Origin: Salinicola endophyticus
Lineage (GTDB): Bacteria; Pseudomonadota; Gammaproteobacteria; Pseudomonadales; Halomonadaceae
Direction of reading: 5' to 3'
Assembly: GCF_003206575.1 (NCBI RefSeq)
Contig: NZ_PZJO01000002.1
Coordinates: 54,072 to 118,071 of the forward strand
Length of the DNA stretch: 64,000 nucleotides
Part shown: piece by piece, positions 34,477-42,701 of the stretch
How positions within the stretch are numbered: position 1 is the stretch's first letter
Layout of the letters: each line of letters starts with the position of its first letter
Position numbers and translations under genes: made by a program
Notes under the pieces: model-generated
What the model was told of the DNA's origin: nothing
What the model saw: the letters and a program-made list of their open reading frames with translations, nothing else
The model's database searches: none

Positions 34477-35753
34477 CCCTGGGGCTGTTCCTGGCGGTGC
34501 TGATCGGCACCATCCTGCTGCGCCTGCCGGTGGCGTTCGCACTGCTCGCGGCGGCGGTGGCGCTGATGCTGCACATGGGGATGTTCAGTGCCGACATCCT
34601 GGCCCAGTCGCTGATCAACGGGGTCGACAACTTCGCCCTGCTGGCGATCCCGTTCTTCATGGTCGCTGGCGAGGTGATGGCGGTCGGCGGACTCTCAGAC
34701 CGCATCGTGCGCCTGGCGATGACGCTGGTCGGCCACTGGCGTGGTGGCCTCGGCTATGTCGCCATTCTCACCTCGCTGCTGCTGGCCGGGCTCTCCGGCT
34801 CGGCGGTGGCGGATGCCGCGGCGCTGGTCAGCATCCTCTATCCGATGATGCGTAAGAGTGGCTATCCGGCCTCGCGGTCGGTGGGGCTGCTGGCCGCCGG
34901 CGGCATCATCGCCCCGGTCATTCCGCCGTCGCTGCCGCTGATCATCCTCGGGGTGGCGGGCAACCTGTCGATCGCCAAGCTGTTCATCGGCGGCATTGTG
35001 CCGGGGCTGTTCATGGGGCTGGCACTGATGATCACCTGGCGCGTGATGATGCGCCGCTCGGACCTGGCCCCCCAGCCCCGTGCCAGTCGCGGCGAGCGTC
35101 TCAAGGCGCTGAGGGAGAGCGTGTGGGCGCTGCTGCTGCCGCTGATCATCATCGTCGGCATTCGCTTCGGCGTGTTCACCCCGACCGAAGCCGCGGTGGT
35201 CGCCGCGGTCTACGCCATCCTGGTCTCGGCGCTGGTCTACCGCGAGCTGAGCCCGCGCAAGCTGCTCGGCGTGCTGATCCGGGCCGGGCGCTCGACGGCG
35301 CTGGTGATGTTCCTGGTAGGCGCGGCGATGGCCGCCTCCTGGGTGATCACCATCGCCCAGCTGCCGCAGCAACTCGCCGCCATGCTCGGGCCGCTGGTCG
35401 AGCATCCGATTCTGCTGATGTCGGCGATCATGCTGGTGGTGCTGCTGGTGGGCATGGTCATGGATCTGGCCCCGGCGATCCTGATTCTGGTGCCGCTGTT
35501 CATGCCGCTGGTGATACAGGCCGGAATCGACCCGATCTATTTCGGCCTGATGTTCGTGATCAACTGCTGCATCGGCTTGATCACGCCGCCGGTGGGCACC
35601 GTGCTCAACGTGGTCTGCGGGGTGGGCAACACCTCGATGACCGAAGCCGTGCGCGGCGTCTACCCCTTCGTACTGGTGTATATCGGTCTGCTGGCGCTGT
35701 TCGTGCTGGTGCCGCAGATCATCACGGTGCCGATGCATTGGCTGATCGGCTAG
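34473..35753 (+). CDS. dctM: TRAP transporter large permease (DctM type)
   Basis: 426-aa protein with about twelve membrane segments. DctM hallmarks are present: IPFFMVAGEVMAVGGLSDRIVRLA, the double-stranded motif GLSGSAVADAAAL and GGIIAPVIPPSLPLIILG, and near the end ITPPVGTVLNVVCGVG. It forms the sodium-coupled translocation channel of the tripartite transporter with the DctQ and DctP proteins encoded on either side. Confidence 0.92.
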   Translation: MTLGLFLAVLIGTILLRLPVAFALLAAAVALMLHMGMFSADILAQSLINGVDNFALLAIPFFMVAGEVMAVGGLSDRIVRLAMTLVGHWRGGLGYVAILTSLLLAGLSGSAVADAAALVSILYPMMRKSGYPASRSVGLLAAGGIIAPVIPPSLPLIILGVAGNLSIAKLFIGGIVPGLFMGLALMITWRVMMRRSDLAPQPRASRGERLKALRESVWALLLPLIIIVGIRFGVFTPTEAAVVAAVYAILVSALVYRELSPRKLLGVLIRAGRSTALVMFLVGAAMAASWVITIAQLPQQLAAMLGPLVEHPILLMSAIMLVVLLVGMVMDLAPAILILVPLFMPLVIQAGIDPIYFGLMFVINCCIGLITPPVGTVLNVVCGVGNTSMTEAVRGVYPFVLVYIGLLALFVLVPQIITVPMHWLIG

Positions 35754-35775
35754 GGAAGAGCAAGGAGACGATGAC

Positions 35776-36780
35776 ATGAACAAGAAACTGCTGGGACTGG
35801 CCTCGATGCTGTGCGGTTTGGCACTGCTGTCGACCACGGCCACTGCGGCCACCACGCTGCGCTTCGCCCATCCTGCGCCGCAGAGCGATCTGCAGCAGGT
35901 GCTGGCCGAAGCCTTCAAGAAGGAGGTCGAGCGCGAGAGTGACGGCGAGCTCCAGGTTCAGATCTTTCCCAACGGCCAGCTCGGCAACGATGCCCAGATG
36001 ATCGACGGTACCCGCTCGGGAATCATCGATATCACCCTCTCGGGGCTCAACAATTTCACGGGTCTGGTGCCGGAGGCGGCGGCCTTCACACTACCGTTCA
36101 TGTTCCCGGATCACGAGGCCGCCTACCGCGCGCTGGATGGCAAGCCGGGGCAGCAGGTGATGGCCAAGCTCGGAGAGTTCGGCCTCGAGGGGCTGGCATT
36201 TCCCGAGAACGGGTTTCGCGAGATGACCAACAACCGTGGCCCGATCCGTGAGCCCAAGGGTCTTCAGGGCCTGCGCATGCGCGTCAATAACTCCATCGCG
36301 CTCAACGACATGTTCGAGCTGCTCGGCGCCAACCCGCAGCAGATCCCGGTCAACGAGCTCTACACCGCGCTCGAGACCGGTGTGGTAGACGCCCAGGACC
36401 ATCCGCTGGGGATCGTGGTGTCGTTCAACTTCAACGAGGTGCAGAAGTACCTGTCGCTCACCAATCACGCCTATGCCGCGCTGGCGTTGGTGATGAACAA
36501 GCAGCGCTTCGACAGCCTGACCCCAGCGCAGCAGCAGATCGTGCGCAACGCGGCAGCGGACGCCACTCGCATGCAGCGGTCGATGAACATCCAGCGCAGC
36601 GAGTCGATGGTCCAGCAGCTCAAGCAGAAGGGCATGCAGGTCAACCGTGACGTCGACACTGCGGCCTTCCAGCAGGCGGTACAGCCGGTGTGGGACAAGT
36701 TCATCGAAGCGCATGGCAAAGCGATGATCGACGCCATTCAGCAGGCCTCGGCCAAAGATTCGGCTGAGCCCCAGAGCTGA
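35776..36780 (+). CDS. dctP: TRAP transporter periplasmic solute-binding protein (DctP type)
   Basis: 334-aa exported binding protein. The signal peptide ends near ATA-ATTLRFAH (residues 22-26), followed by the DctP fold. LRMRVNNS carries the conserved arginine that clamps the carboxylate of the ligand, and TALETGVVDAQDHPLGIV is the usual second signature. The ligand is probably a sugar acid such as idonate, gluconate or a keto-aldonate, inferred from the neighbouring dehydrogenases. It is the last gene of the rightward unit. Confidence 0.9.
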   Translation: MNKKLLGLASMLCGLALLSTTATAATTLRFAHPAPQSDLQQVLAEAFKKEVERESDGELQVQIFPNGQLGNDAQMIDGTRSGIIDITLSGLNNFTGLVPEAAAFTLPFMFPDHEAAYRALDGKPGQQVMAKLGEFGLEGLAFPENGFREMTNNRGPIREPKGLQGLRMRVNNSIALNDMFELLGANPQQIPVNELYTALETGVVDAQDHPLGIVVSFNFNEVQKYLSLTNHAYAALALVMNKQRFDSLTPAQQQIVRNAAADATRMQRSMNIQRSESMVQQLKQKGMQVNRDVDTAAFQQAVQPVWDKFIEAHGKAMIDAIQQASAKDSAEPQS

Positions 36781-36801
36781 GGCCGGGCCTACGGCAAGAC
36801 A

Positions 36802-36826
36802 GCGGCCGTCCAATGATGGGCGGCCG
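36802..36826. terminator. Hairpin between convergent dctP and mupP
   Basis: The stem CGGCCGTCC/GGGCGGCCG (one wobble pair) with a six-base loop sits midway between convergent stop codons. No T run is present; termination in both directions is inferred from position. Confidence 0.4.
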
Positions 36827-36862
36827 TTGAGCACTGAACCCTCGGTTTCAGACTGTGCCTGC

Positions 36863-37528
36863 TCAGATATCGACCAGGGCGGCAGCCAGCGCCGACCCAC
36901 TCTCGAACCAGCGATCCGCCGGCCAGTCGGCGGTGGGTTCGTCCTCGGGGATATAGCCATAGCGCACAGCCACGGCGGTCATGCCGGCGTGGTGTGCCGC
37001 TTCCATATCGCGTCGATGATCGCCGACATACCAGCACGCTGCGGGGGCGACGCCCAGCTCGCGGGCTGCGAACCACAGCGGCTCCGGGTCGGGCTTGCGT
37101 ACCGGCAGGTCATCGGCGCACACCAGAACACCGGGGTTCAGCGCCAACGCTTCCACCAGCGGCGCGGCATAGCGGCGCGGCTTGTTGGTGACGATCCCCC
37201 AGGGGCGCCCGGCTTGCTGCCACGCTTTAAGCAGCGGCGTCAGCCCCTCGAACACGCGGCTGTGCTCGGCGACCGCCTCACCGTAGCGTGCGAGCAGGTA
37301 GTCGCGCGCTGCGGCGTGATCGGGGTGGTCCAGTGCCAGCCCCAGCGCCAGGGTCACCAGCGCGCTGCCGCCGTTGGAGACCTGAGCGCGAAGGGTTTCA
37401 TAGGGCAGGGGGGCCAGGCCGTGGTGCTGGCGCAGACGGTTGGTCGCCGCCGCCAGATCCGGCGCGGTATCGACCAGCGTACCGTCGAGATCGAACAGCA
37501 GGCCAGCGGGCAGCGCCAGCTGGCTCAT
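36863..37528 (-). CDS. mupP: HAD phosphatase, MupP (MurNAc-6-phosphate phosphatase) type
   Basis: 221-aa HAD-family phosphatase with nucleophile motif [10 protein letters not shown] (Asp13, Asp15), motif II VTNKP and motif [14 protein letters not shown]...[11 protein letters not shown]. Many annotations call this phosphoglycolate phosphatase. In Pseudomonas the homologue directly following ubiG (PA3172) is MupP, which dephosphorylates N-acetylmuramate 6-phosphate in peptidoglycan recycling. The same ubiG-mupP pairing with a four-base overlap supports MupP here. Sequence alone does not exclude Gph. Confidence 0.78.
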   Translation of the reverse strand: MSQLALPAGLLFDLDGTLVDTAPDLAAATNRLRQHHGLAPLPYETLRAQVSNGGSALVTLALGLALDHPDHAAARDYLLARYGEAVAEHSRVFEGLTPLLKAWQQAGRPWGIVTNKPRRYAAPLVEALALNPGVLVCADDLPVRKPDPEPLWFAARELGVAPAACWYVGDHRRDMEAAHHAGMTAVAVRYGYIPEDEPTADWPADRWFESGSALAAALVDI

Positions 37529-38310
37529 GCCGAGGTCTCCCCGCCGCGTGCGCCTTCGTCATCGCCCGCTGCTGGCTCATGTTGCGTATGGCCGCCCCAC
37601 TCGGGGGTCACGTGCACCATGTAGTTGACCGAGACATCGTCCGGGTCGAGGCGGTAGTGGCGGGTGATGGGGTTGTAGGTGAGCCCGGTCTGGTCGCGCA
37701 GGCGCAGTCCGTGCTCGCGGCACCAGGCCGAGAGTTCGGAGGGACGGATCAACTTGTGGTAGTCGTGGGTACCGCGCGGCAGCAGCCTGAGCACGTACTC
37801 GGCGCCGATGATGGCGAAGACGTAGGATTTGGGGTTGCGGTTGATGGTCGAGAAGAAGAGGTGGCCGCCGGGCTTCACCAGCTTGGCGCAGGCCGCCACG
37901 ACCGCGCCCGGGTCGGGCACGTGCTCGAGCATTTCGAGACAGGTGACGACGTCGAACTCGCCCGGGTGGGACTCGGCCATCGACTCCACGCTGACGTGGC
38001 GGTAGTCGACCTCGACCCCGGACTCCTGCTGGTGCAGGCGGGCCACCGCCAGCGGCGCCTCACCGAGATCGATACCGATCACATCGGCACCGCGCTGGGC
38101 CATGGCCTCGCTGAGGATGCCACCACCGCAGCCGACGTCCAGGACGCGCTTGCCGGCCAGCGCCACGTGGCGATCGATGAAGCCCAGACGCAGCGGATTG
38201 ATATCGTGCAGCGGCTTGAAGTCGCCTTCTCGATCCCACCACCGGCTCGCCAGCGCGTCGAACTTGGCGATTTCGGCGTGATCGACGTTGTCGTGTTGCG
38301 ATTGTGCCAT
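37525..38310 (-). CDS. ubiG: UbiG, ubiquinone biosynthesis O-methyltransferase
   Basis: 261-aa SAM-dependent methyltransferase performing both O-methylations in ubiquinone synthesis. [25 protein letters not shown] is the UbiG N-terminal signature, and [16 protein letters not shown] binds SAM. The last ~25 residues (His/Glu/Gly-rich) extend beyond the E. coli protein. ATG 38310 has AAGGAA upstream, so the long frame to 38514 is not used. Overlaps mupP by four bases. Confidence 0.94.
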   Translation of the reverse strand: MAQSQHDNVDHAEIAKFDALASRWWDREGDFKPLHDINPLRLGFIDRHVALAGKRVLDVGCGGGILSEAMAQRGADVIGIDLGEAPLAVARLHQQESGVEVDYRHVSVESMAESHPGEFDVVTCLEMLEHVPDPGAVVAACAKLVKPGGHLFFSTINRNPKSYVFAIIGAEYVLRLLPRGTHDYHKLIRPSELSAWCREHGLRLRDQTGLTYNPITRHYRLDPDDVSVNYMVHVTPEWGGHTQHEPAAGDDEGARGGETSA

Positions 38311-38593
38311 GCAGAGATTCCTTGCACTCGAGAGACTGACGTTGCCCCGGGCCGGGGGCAGCATGGACAGCGTCGCCACCCTCCTGGCGGCGACGCCTGG
38401 CAAATTGGAGGCATAGTCTACTATGGACGCAGACGTTGCTGGGCGCCATGCGGGGATAAAACCCCGTGGCCGCCCGCCCGAGGGACGCTGCGACGCGACA
38501 CCGGGTGTCGACATTCTGCGACTGTGCTTTCGGCGCCTGCGCCGTTAAGCTACGGCGATAGGGGTCATGCGACCCGATACTGATTGTCACGCT

Positions 38594-38622
38594 TTTACAC
38601 GCGGCGCAAAGCTGGTTATCAC
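38594..38622 (+). promoter_or_regulatory. Candidate sigma-70 promoter for galU
   Basis: TTTACA (38594-38599), a 17-base spacer and TATCAC (38617-38622) lie 26-54 bases before the galU ATG. The rest of the 337-base divergent gap (38311-38647) holds no gene; GGTC/GACC makes a short stem near 38564. Confidence 0.35.
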
Positions 38623-38647
38623 ACCCAGGAAGGGAAGGAATAATACG

Positions 38648-39535
38648 ATGATTCGCAAGGCTGTATTGCCCGTTGCCGGCTTCGGCACCCGCTGTCTGCC
38701 GGCGTCCAAGGCGATCCCCAAGGAGATGATCACCATCGTCGACAAGCCGGTGATCCAGTACGTGGTGAGCGAGGCGGTCAAGGCGGGGATCAAGGAGATC
38801 GTGCTCGTCACCCATTCGTCCAAGAGCGCCATCGAGAACCACTTCGACAAGCATTTCGAGCTCGAGACCCAGCTCGAGGCCAAGGGCAAGCAGGCGCTGC
38901 TCGATGAGCTGCGCAATATCATCCCCGACGACGTCAAGATCATCAGCGTACGTCAGCCGGAAGCGCTCGGCCTGGGCCACGCCATCCTGTGCGCCCGCCC
39001 GGTGGTCGGCGACGAGCCCTTCGCGGTGCTGCTGCCGGACGTGCTGATCGATGACGACAACGCGCCGCAGAACGACCTCTCCGGGATGATCGCCGCCTAT
39101 GAGGCGAGCGGCAAGGCGCAGATCATGGTCGAGACCGTGCCCCACGAACTGACCTACAAGTACGGCATCGTGGCGCTCGAGGGCGATGAGCCGGCTGCCG
39201 GGCATAGCGCGCCGCTGACCGGCGTGGTCGAGAAGCCCAAGGTCGAGGAAGCACCGTCGACGCTGGCGGTGATCGGCCGCTATCTGCTTCCCGGCGAGAT
39301 CTTCCCGCTGCTGGCCGAGACCCGGCCGGGCGCGGGCAACGAGATCCAGCTGACCGACGCCATCGAGGCGCTGCGCCGTGAATCCGGGGCCGAGGCCTAC
39401 CGCATGCAAGGGCAGACCTACGACTGCGGCAGCCAGTTGGGCTATCTGGAGGCCACCCTGGCGCTGGGGCGCAAGCACCCGACGCTGGGCGAGGGTTTCC
39501 GCGAGTTGGTCAAGCAATACGCAGCCGAGGAATAA
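38648..39535 (+). CDS. galU: UTP-glucose-1-phosphate uridylyltransferase
   Basis: 295-aa enzyme making UDP-glucose for exopolysaccharide, lipopolysaccharide and trehalose pathways. AVLPVAGFGTRCLPASKAIPKEM is the nucleotide-binding loop, and KPVIQYVVSEA, YGIV and VVEKPKVEEAPSTLAVIGRYLL are GalU-specific. AAGGAA precedes ATG 38648. A UDP-glucose-dehydrogenase-like gene begins four bases after its stop. Confidence 0.94.
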   Translation: MIRKAVLPVAGFGTRCLPASKAIPKEMITIVDKPVIQYVVSEAVKAGIKEIVLVTHSSKSAIENHFDKHFELETQLEAKGKQALLDELRNIIPDDVKIISVRQPEALGLGHAILCARPVVGDEPFAVLLPDVLIDDDNAPQNDLSGMIAAYEASGKAQIMVETVPHELTYKYGIVALEGDEPAAGHSAPLTGVVEKPKVEEAPSTLAVIGRYLLPGEIFPLLAETRPGAGNEIQLTDAIEALRRESGAEAYRMQGQTYDCGSQLGYLEATLALGRKHPTLGEGFRELVKQYAAEE

Positions 39536-39539
39536 CGCC

Positions 39540-40820
39540 ATGCGGGTGGTCGTACACGGTAGCGAACTGGCAGCGGCCACCGCCGCTGCGGCGCTCTGCT
39601 CGGTAGGGCATCAGGTGACCTGGATGCCCCACGCCGACTTCCCCTGGGAGAGCCTCTCCCGGGCGGACTGGCTGATCAGCGAGCCGGGCCTGAAGGATCA
39701 GATTCTCGCGGGTGAGGCCTCCGGGCAGCTCGCCATCGTCGATCGAGTGACGGCGGAAAGTGATGCCGAGGTGCACTGGCTGGCGCTGTCGCCGGATCAG
39801 CGCGAGGCCGCCGAGCGCTATGTCGAAGAGGTGCCGGGGCGGCAGACGACGCCGCTGGTGATCGTCAACAACTCGACCTTCCCCGTGGGGCAGACCGAGA
39901 AGCTGGAAGCGCAGCTGGGCCACGCCAGTCAGATCGCGGTGGCCCTGCCGGACCGGCTCGAGGAGGGGCGCGCCTGGGACACCTTCACCCGGCCGGCACA
40001 CTGGCTGCTGGGTAGCGAGGACGAGTGGGCGACCCAGCAGATCCGTGAACTGCTGCGCGCCTTCAGTCGGCGCCACGAGGTCTATCAACTGATGCCGCGC
40101 AAGGCCGCCGAGCTGACCAAGCTGGCGATCAACGGCATGCTGGCCACGCGTATCAGCTTCATGAACGAGCTGGCGGGGCTCGCCGACTCCCTGGGGGTCG
40201 ACGTCGAGTACGTGCGCCAGGGCATGGGGGCCGATACCCGTATCGGTTTCGAGTATCTCTATCCCGGCTGCGGCTTCGGCGGGCCCAACTTCTCCCGTGA
40301 CCTGATGCGGCTGGCCGATGTGCAGCACTCCACCGGCCGCGAGTCGCATCTGCTCGAGCATGTGCTCGACATCAACGAGAGCAAGAAGGAGACGCTGTTC
40401 CGCAAGCTGTGGAATCACTTCCAGGGCGAGCTGGAAGGGCGCACGATCGCCATCTGGGGCGCGGCCTTCAAGCCGGGCACGGCGCGTATCGACCAGGCCC
40501 CGGTGCTGACCATTCTCGAGGCGCTGTGGGCCCAGGGCGTCAAGGTCAAGATTCACGACCCGGCCGCGCTCCATGCGCTGGCTGAACTCTACCCGGCCCA
40601 TCCGCAGCTCGAACTCGTCGAGGGCGATTTCTACGCCGCCTGCGAAGGGGCCGACGCGCTGATGCTGGTCACCGAGTGGAAGTGCTACTGGAACCCGGAC
40701 TGGCGCCGTCTGCTGCAGGCGTTGAAGACGCCGCTGATCCTCGATGGGCGCAACATCTTCGATCCCACCTACGTCGCCTCGCGCGGTTTCGTCTATCGCG
40801 GTATCGGCCGGCGCGCCTGA
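39540..40820 (+). CDS. UDP-glucose/nucleotide-sugar dehydrogenase-like protein lacking the catalytic cysteine
   Basis: 426-aa protein with the three-domain UGDH layout. The N-terminal Rossmann loop is degenerate (VHGSELAAAT instead of GxGYVG). NSTFPVGQTEKLE, the central helix ELTKLAINGMLATRISFMNEL with conserved Lys194, and IWGAAFKPGTARIDQAP are recognisable. At the active site the family motif GFGGSCFPKD is GFGGPNFSRD: the nucleophilic Cys is Asn250 and the Lys is Arg253. It should therefore not carry out normal two-step oxidation to UDP-glucuronate. It follows galU with a four-base gap, so it is cotranscribed with the source of UDP-glucose. A binding, regulatory or altered catalytic role is possible. 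Confidence 0.8.
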   Translation: MRVVVHGSELAAATAAAALCSVGHQVTWMPHADFPWESLSRADWLISEPGLKDQILAGEASGQLAIVDRVTAESDAEVHWLALSPDQREAAERYVEEVPGRQTTPLVIVNNSTFPVGQTEKLEAQLGHASQIAVALPDRLEEGRAWDTFTRPAHWLLGSEDEWATQQIRELLRAFSRRHEVYQLMPRKAAELTKLAINGMLATRISFMNELAGLADSLGVDVEYVRQGMGADTRIGFEYLYPGCGFGGPNFSRDLMRLADVQHSTGRESHLLEHVLDINESKKETLFRKLWNHFQGELEGRTIAIWGAAFKPGTARIDQAPVLTILEALWAQGVKVKIHDPAALHALAELYPAHPQLELVEGDFYAACEGADALMLVTEWKCYWNPDWRRLLQALKTPLILDGRNIFDPTYVASRGFVYRGIGRRA

Positions 40821-40830
40821 CGCCATCGCT

Positions 40831-40853
40831 GACCACCGCCGCCGGCGGTGGTC
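40831..40853. terminator. Hairpin between convergent UGDH-like and SOD-like genes
   Basis: A perfect ten-base stem GACCACCGCC/GGCGGTGGTC with a three-base loop abuts the stop codon of the leftward SOD-like gene. It has no T run and probably serves both converging transcripts. Confidence 0.6.
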
Positions 40854-41483
40854 TCACTCGGCGTGTGGCGGCATCGCCTGTGGGCGCTCGTGCGGCAGGC
40901 CGAGCAGCAGCATGACCGTCTCCCAGTTGAGTCGCGACCATAGCGCCGAGAAGTAGGCGCCACGGTCGTGGCCGAAGTCGATGCGATAGGCCTCCTCGCA
41001 CAAGGGTATGGCCACCAGCGGTCGTATCCCTGGCGGCAGTTCGCCCACAGGTGTCTCCACTAGTGTCAGGGTGTCCTCCGGGGTCAGACCCAGCCAACTG
41101 AAGCCCCCCGGAGCCGCCGAGATCACGCGCTGTTTCCAGTTCGCCTCGAATGCCCCCCAATCGCCGATATCACGCGCCACGCGTTGCTCGAGCGCCGTCT
41201 CCGGCGGCGCCGGACGCGCGCACAGGCCGTGCCAGAACAGCGTCATCCCCCAGGCCTGGGCCGCGGCCGGGCGCAGGTGCGCGGGGCCTTCGGCGGCGAG
41301 CGTCGCCAGGGAGCGTGGGTCGTCGGCGGCGAGGGCCGCGTTCAGCGTCGTCAACTGATGGCGGTGGTAGTGACTGTAGAGCAGATCGATCTGGGCCCGC
41401 GACAGCGCAGGTTCCAGCGAGTGGCGCTCGAAGGGAAGCGCGGGGAGTTCGAATCGGACGCCTGGCGTCGCTGTCGTTGGCAT
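40854..41483 (-). CDS. Fe/Mn superoxide dismutase-like protein without metal ligands
   Basis: 209-aa protein that aligns without gaps to the SOD N-terminal helices (LPFERHSLEP to TTLNAAL) and keeps AAQAWGMTLFWHGL, APGGFSWLGL and EEAYRIDFGHDRGAYFSALWSRLNW. In E. coli MnSOD numbering, ligands His26, His81, Asp167 and His171 are replaced by Leu35, Met80, Pro160 and Glu164 of this protein, and Tyr34 by Gln. It cannot bind the catalytic metal as SOD does. ATG 41483 has AGGAG five bases upstream, so the gene looks expressed. Function unknown. Confidence 0.78.
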   Translation of the reverse strand: MPTTATPGVRFELPALPFERHSLEPALSRAQIDLLYSHYHRHQLTTLNAALAADDPRSLATLAAEGPAHLRPAAAQAWGMTLFWHGLCARPAPPETALEQRVARDIGDWGAFEANWKQRVISAAPGGFSWLGLTPEDTLTLVETPVGELPPGIRPLVAIPLCEEAYRIDFGHDRGAYFSALWSRLNWETVMLLLGLPHERPQAMPPHAE

Positions 41484-41678
41484 GGGACTCCTGATATCGG
41501 TGAAGAGTGTGGCTGTGACGCCTGATTCCGGTCCGGCTAGCATGCCTGGCGCGGGCTGCCAAGCCTAGGCTTGAAGGGCGGTTTCACGTAACGTGACGCA
41601 GTGAGCGCTGGCGTCGGCTGCCCGGCGCTCATCCCCGGTCTCAAGCCTGCATCTTCATCGGTAAGGTACACGACGGCA

Positions 41679-42698
41679 ATGCCTCCCAATTCCGACGACC
41701 CACGCACCGCGCAGACGATTGTTCCCGACCGCAGTGACATGAGCATGCGCCGCTCCGGCGCGCGTGGCGGCCACGCCGCTGGCCCAACGCCTGGACGCCG
41801 GCCACCACGGGTGTGGCCCCTGTGGTGCCTGATACTTCTACTCGGCGGTGCGCTCGCCGCCGGTGGCTGGCAGTACTGGCAGGATCGGCACGCCTTCGAG
41901 GCGCGACTTGCCAAGCTCAACCAGCGCCTGGACGCCACCGGTAATACCCTCGACGCCTCGGGTGAGAGCCTGCGCGGTGAGTTCGACCGTCTGCGCGGTC
42001 AGCTCGAAGCCACTCGGGCCGCCGTCGGCAGTCTCGAAACCCGGGTCGCCAAGGGGCAGAACGACGACCTCGATACGCGCCTGGCCGCAGTGAAGGCCAG
42101 CGTGGACGATCAGCAGGGCGTCATCACGGCGCTGCAGACGTCGCTATCGGCGCTGGAAAGCACCGCCAAGGATGCCCGGGCGACGCTCGCCACCCGCCTG
42201 CAGACGCTGAACGACACCCAGCAGCAGCAGGCGACGCAGCTCGCCGAGCAGGATCAGGTCCTGGCCGCCAACGACAAGGCGGCCCAGGCGCTGGTGGCGC
42301 GAGTGGACACACTGGCCCAGACTCAGAAGGCGCAGGCCCAGGCACTCGAGGCGGCCCCCAGCGCCGATCTTCAGAAGCGCGTCGATCAAGTGACCACGCG
42401 GCTGTCGAGCCTCGACCAGCGGGTCGACGATCTGGCCGCACGCAAGGTGCCCTCGGCGCAATCGCTCGAGCAGTTGCGCAGCGCCGTAGCGGAACTTCGC
42501 CAGGGTCAGACCGCTCTTAGTGCAGGGGTCGAATCACTGCAGGCACGACTCGCCAATCTGCCCAAGGGGGTGAGCAGCGCTCAGGTGAAGGCGTTGAGCG
42601 AGCGCATCGACTCTCTGGAGGCGAGCCGCGCCCAGCTGACCCGGCGTGTCACCGGCCTGATTACCGACGTTTCTCAACTGCAGCGCCGCGGAGGCTGA
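41679..42698 (+). CDS. Inner-membrane coiled-coil protein upstream of tamA
   Basis: 339-aa protein of no recognised family. A basic cytoplasmic N-terminus (residues 1-50) precedes one hydrophobic helix (WPLWCLILLLGGALAAGGW). The remaining ~250 residues are almost uninterrupted heptad-like coiled coil rich in Ala, Gln, Leu and Asp, presumably in the periplasm. It ends three bases before the tamA start, so it is probably cotranscribed with tamAB. The start is uncertain: ATG 41679 has a weak TAAGG site, and the frame is open to 41601. A structural or scaffolding role in the envelope is inference. Confidence 0.7.
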   Translation: MPPNSDDPRTAQTIVPDRSDMSMRRSGARGGHAAGPTPGRRPPRVWPLWCLILLLGGALAAGGWQYWQDRHAFEARLAKLNQRLDATGNTLDASGESLRGEFDRLRGQLEATRAAVGSLETRVAKGQNDDLDTRLAAVKASVDDQQGVITALQTSLSALESTAKDARATLATRLQTLNDTQQQQATQLAEQDQVLAANDKAAQALVARVDTLAQTQKAQAQALEAAPSADLQKRVDQVTTRLSSLDQRVDDLAARKVPSAQSLEQLRSAVAELRQGQTALSAGVESLQARLANLPKGVSSAQVKALSERIDSLEASRAQLTRRVTGLITDVSQLQRRGG

Positions 42699-42701
42699 TG
42701 C

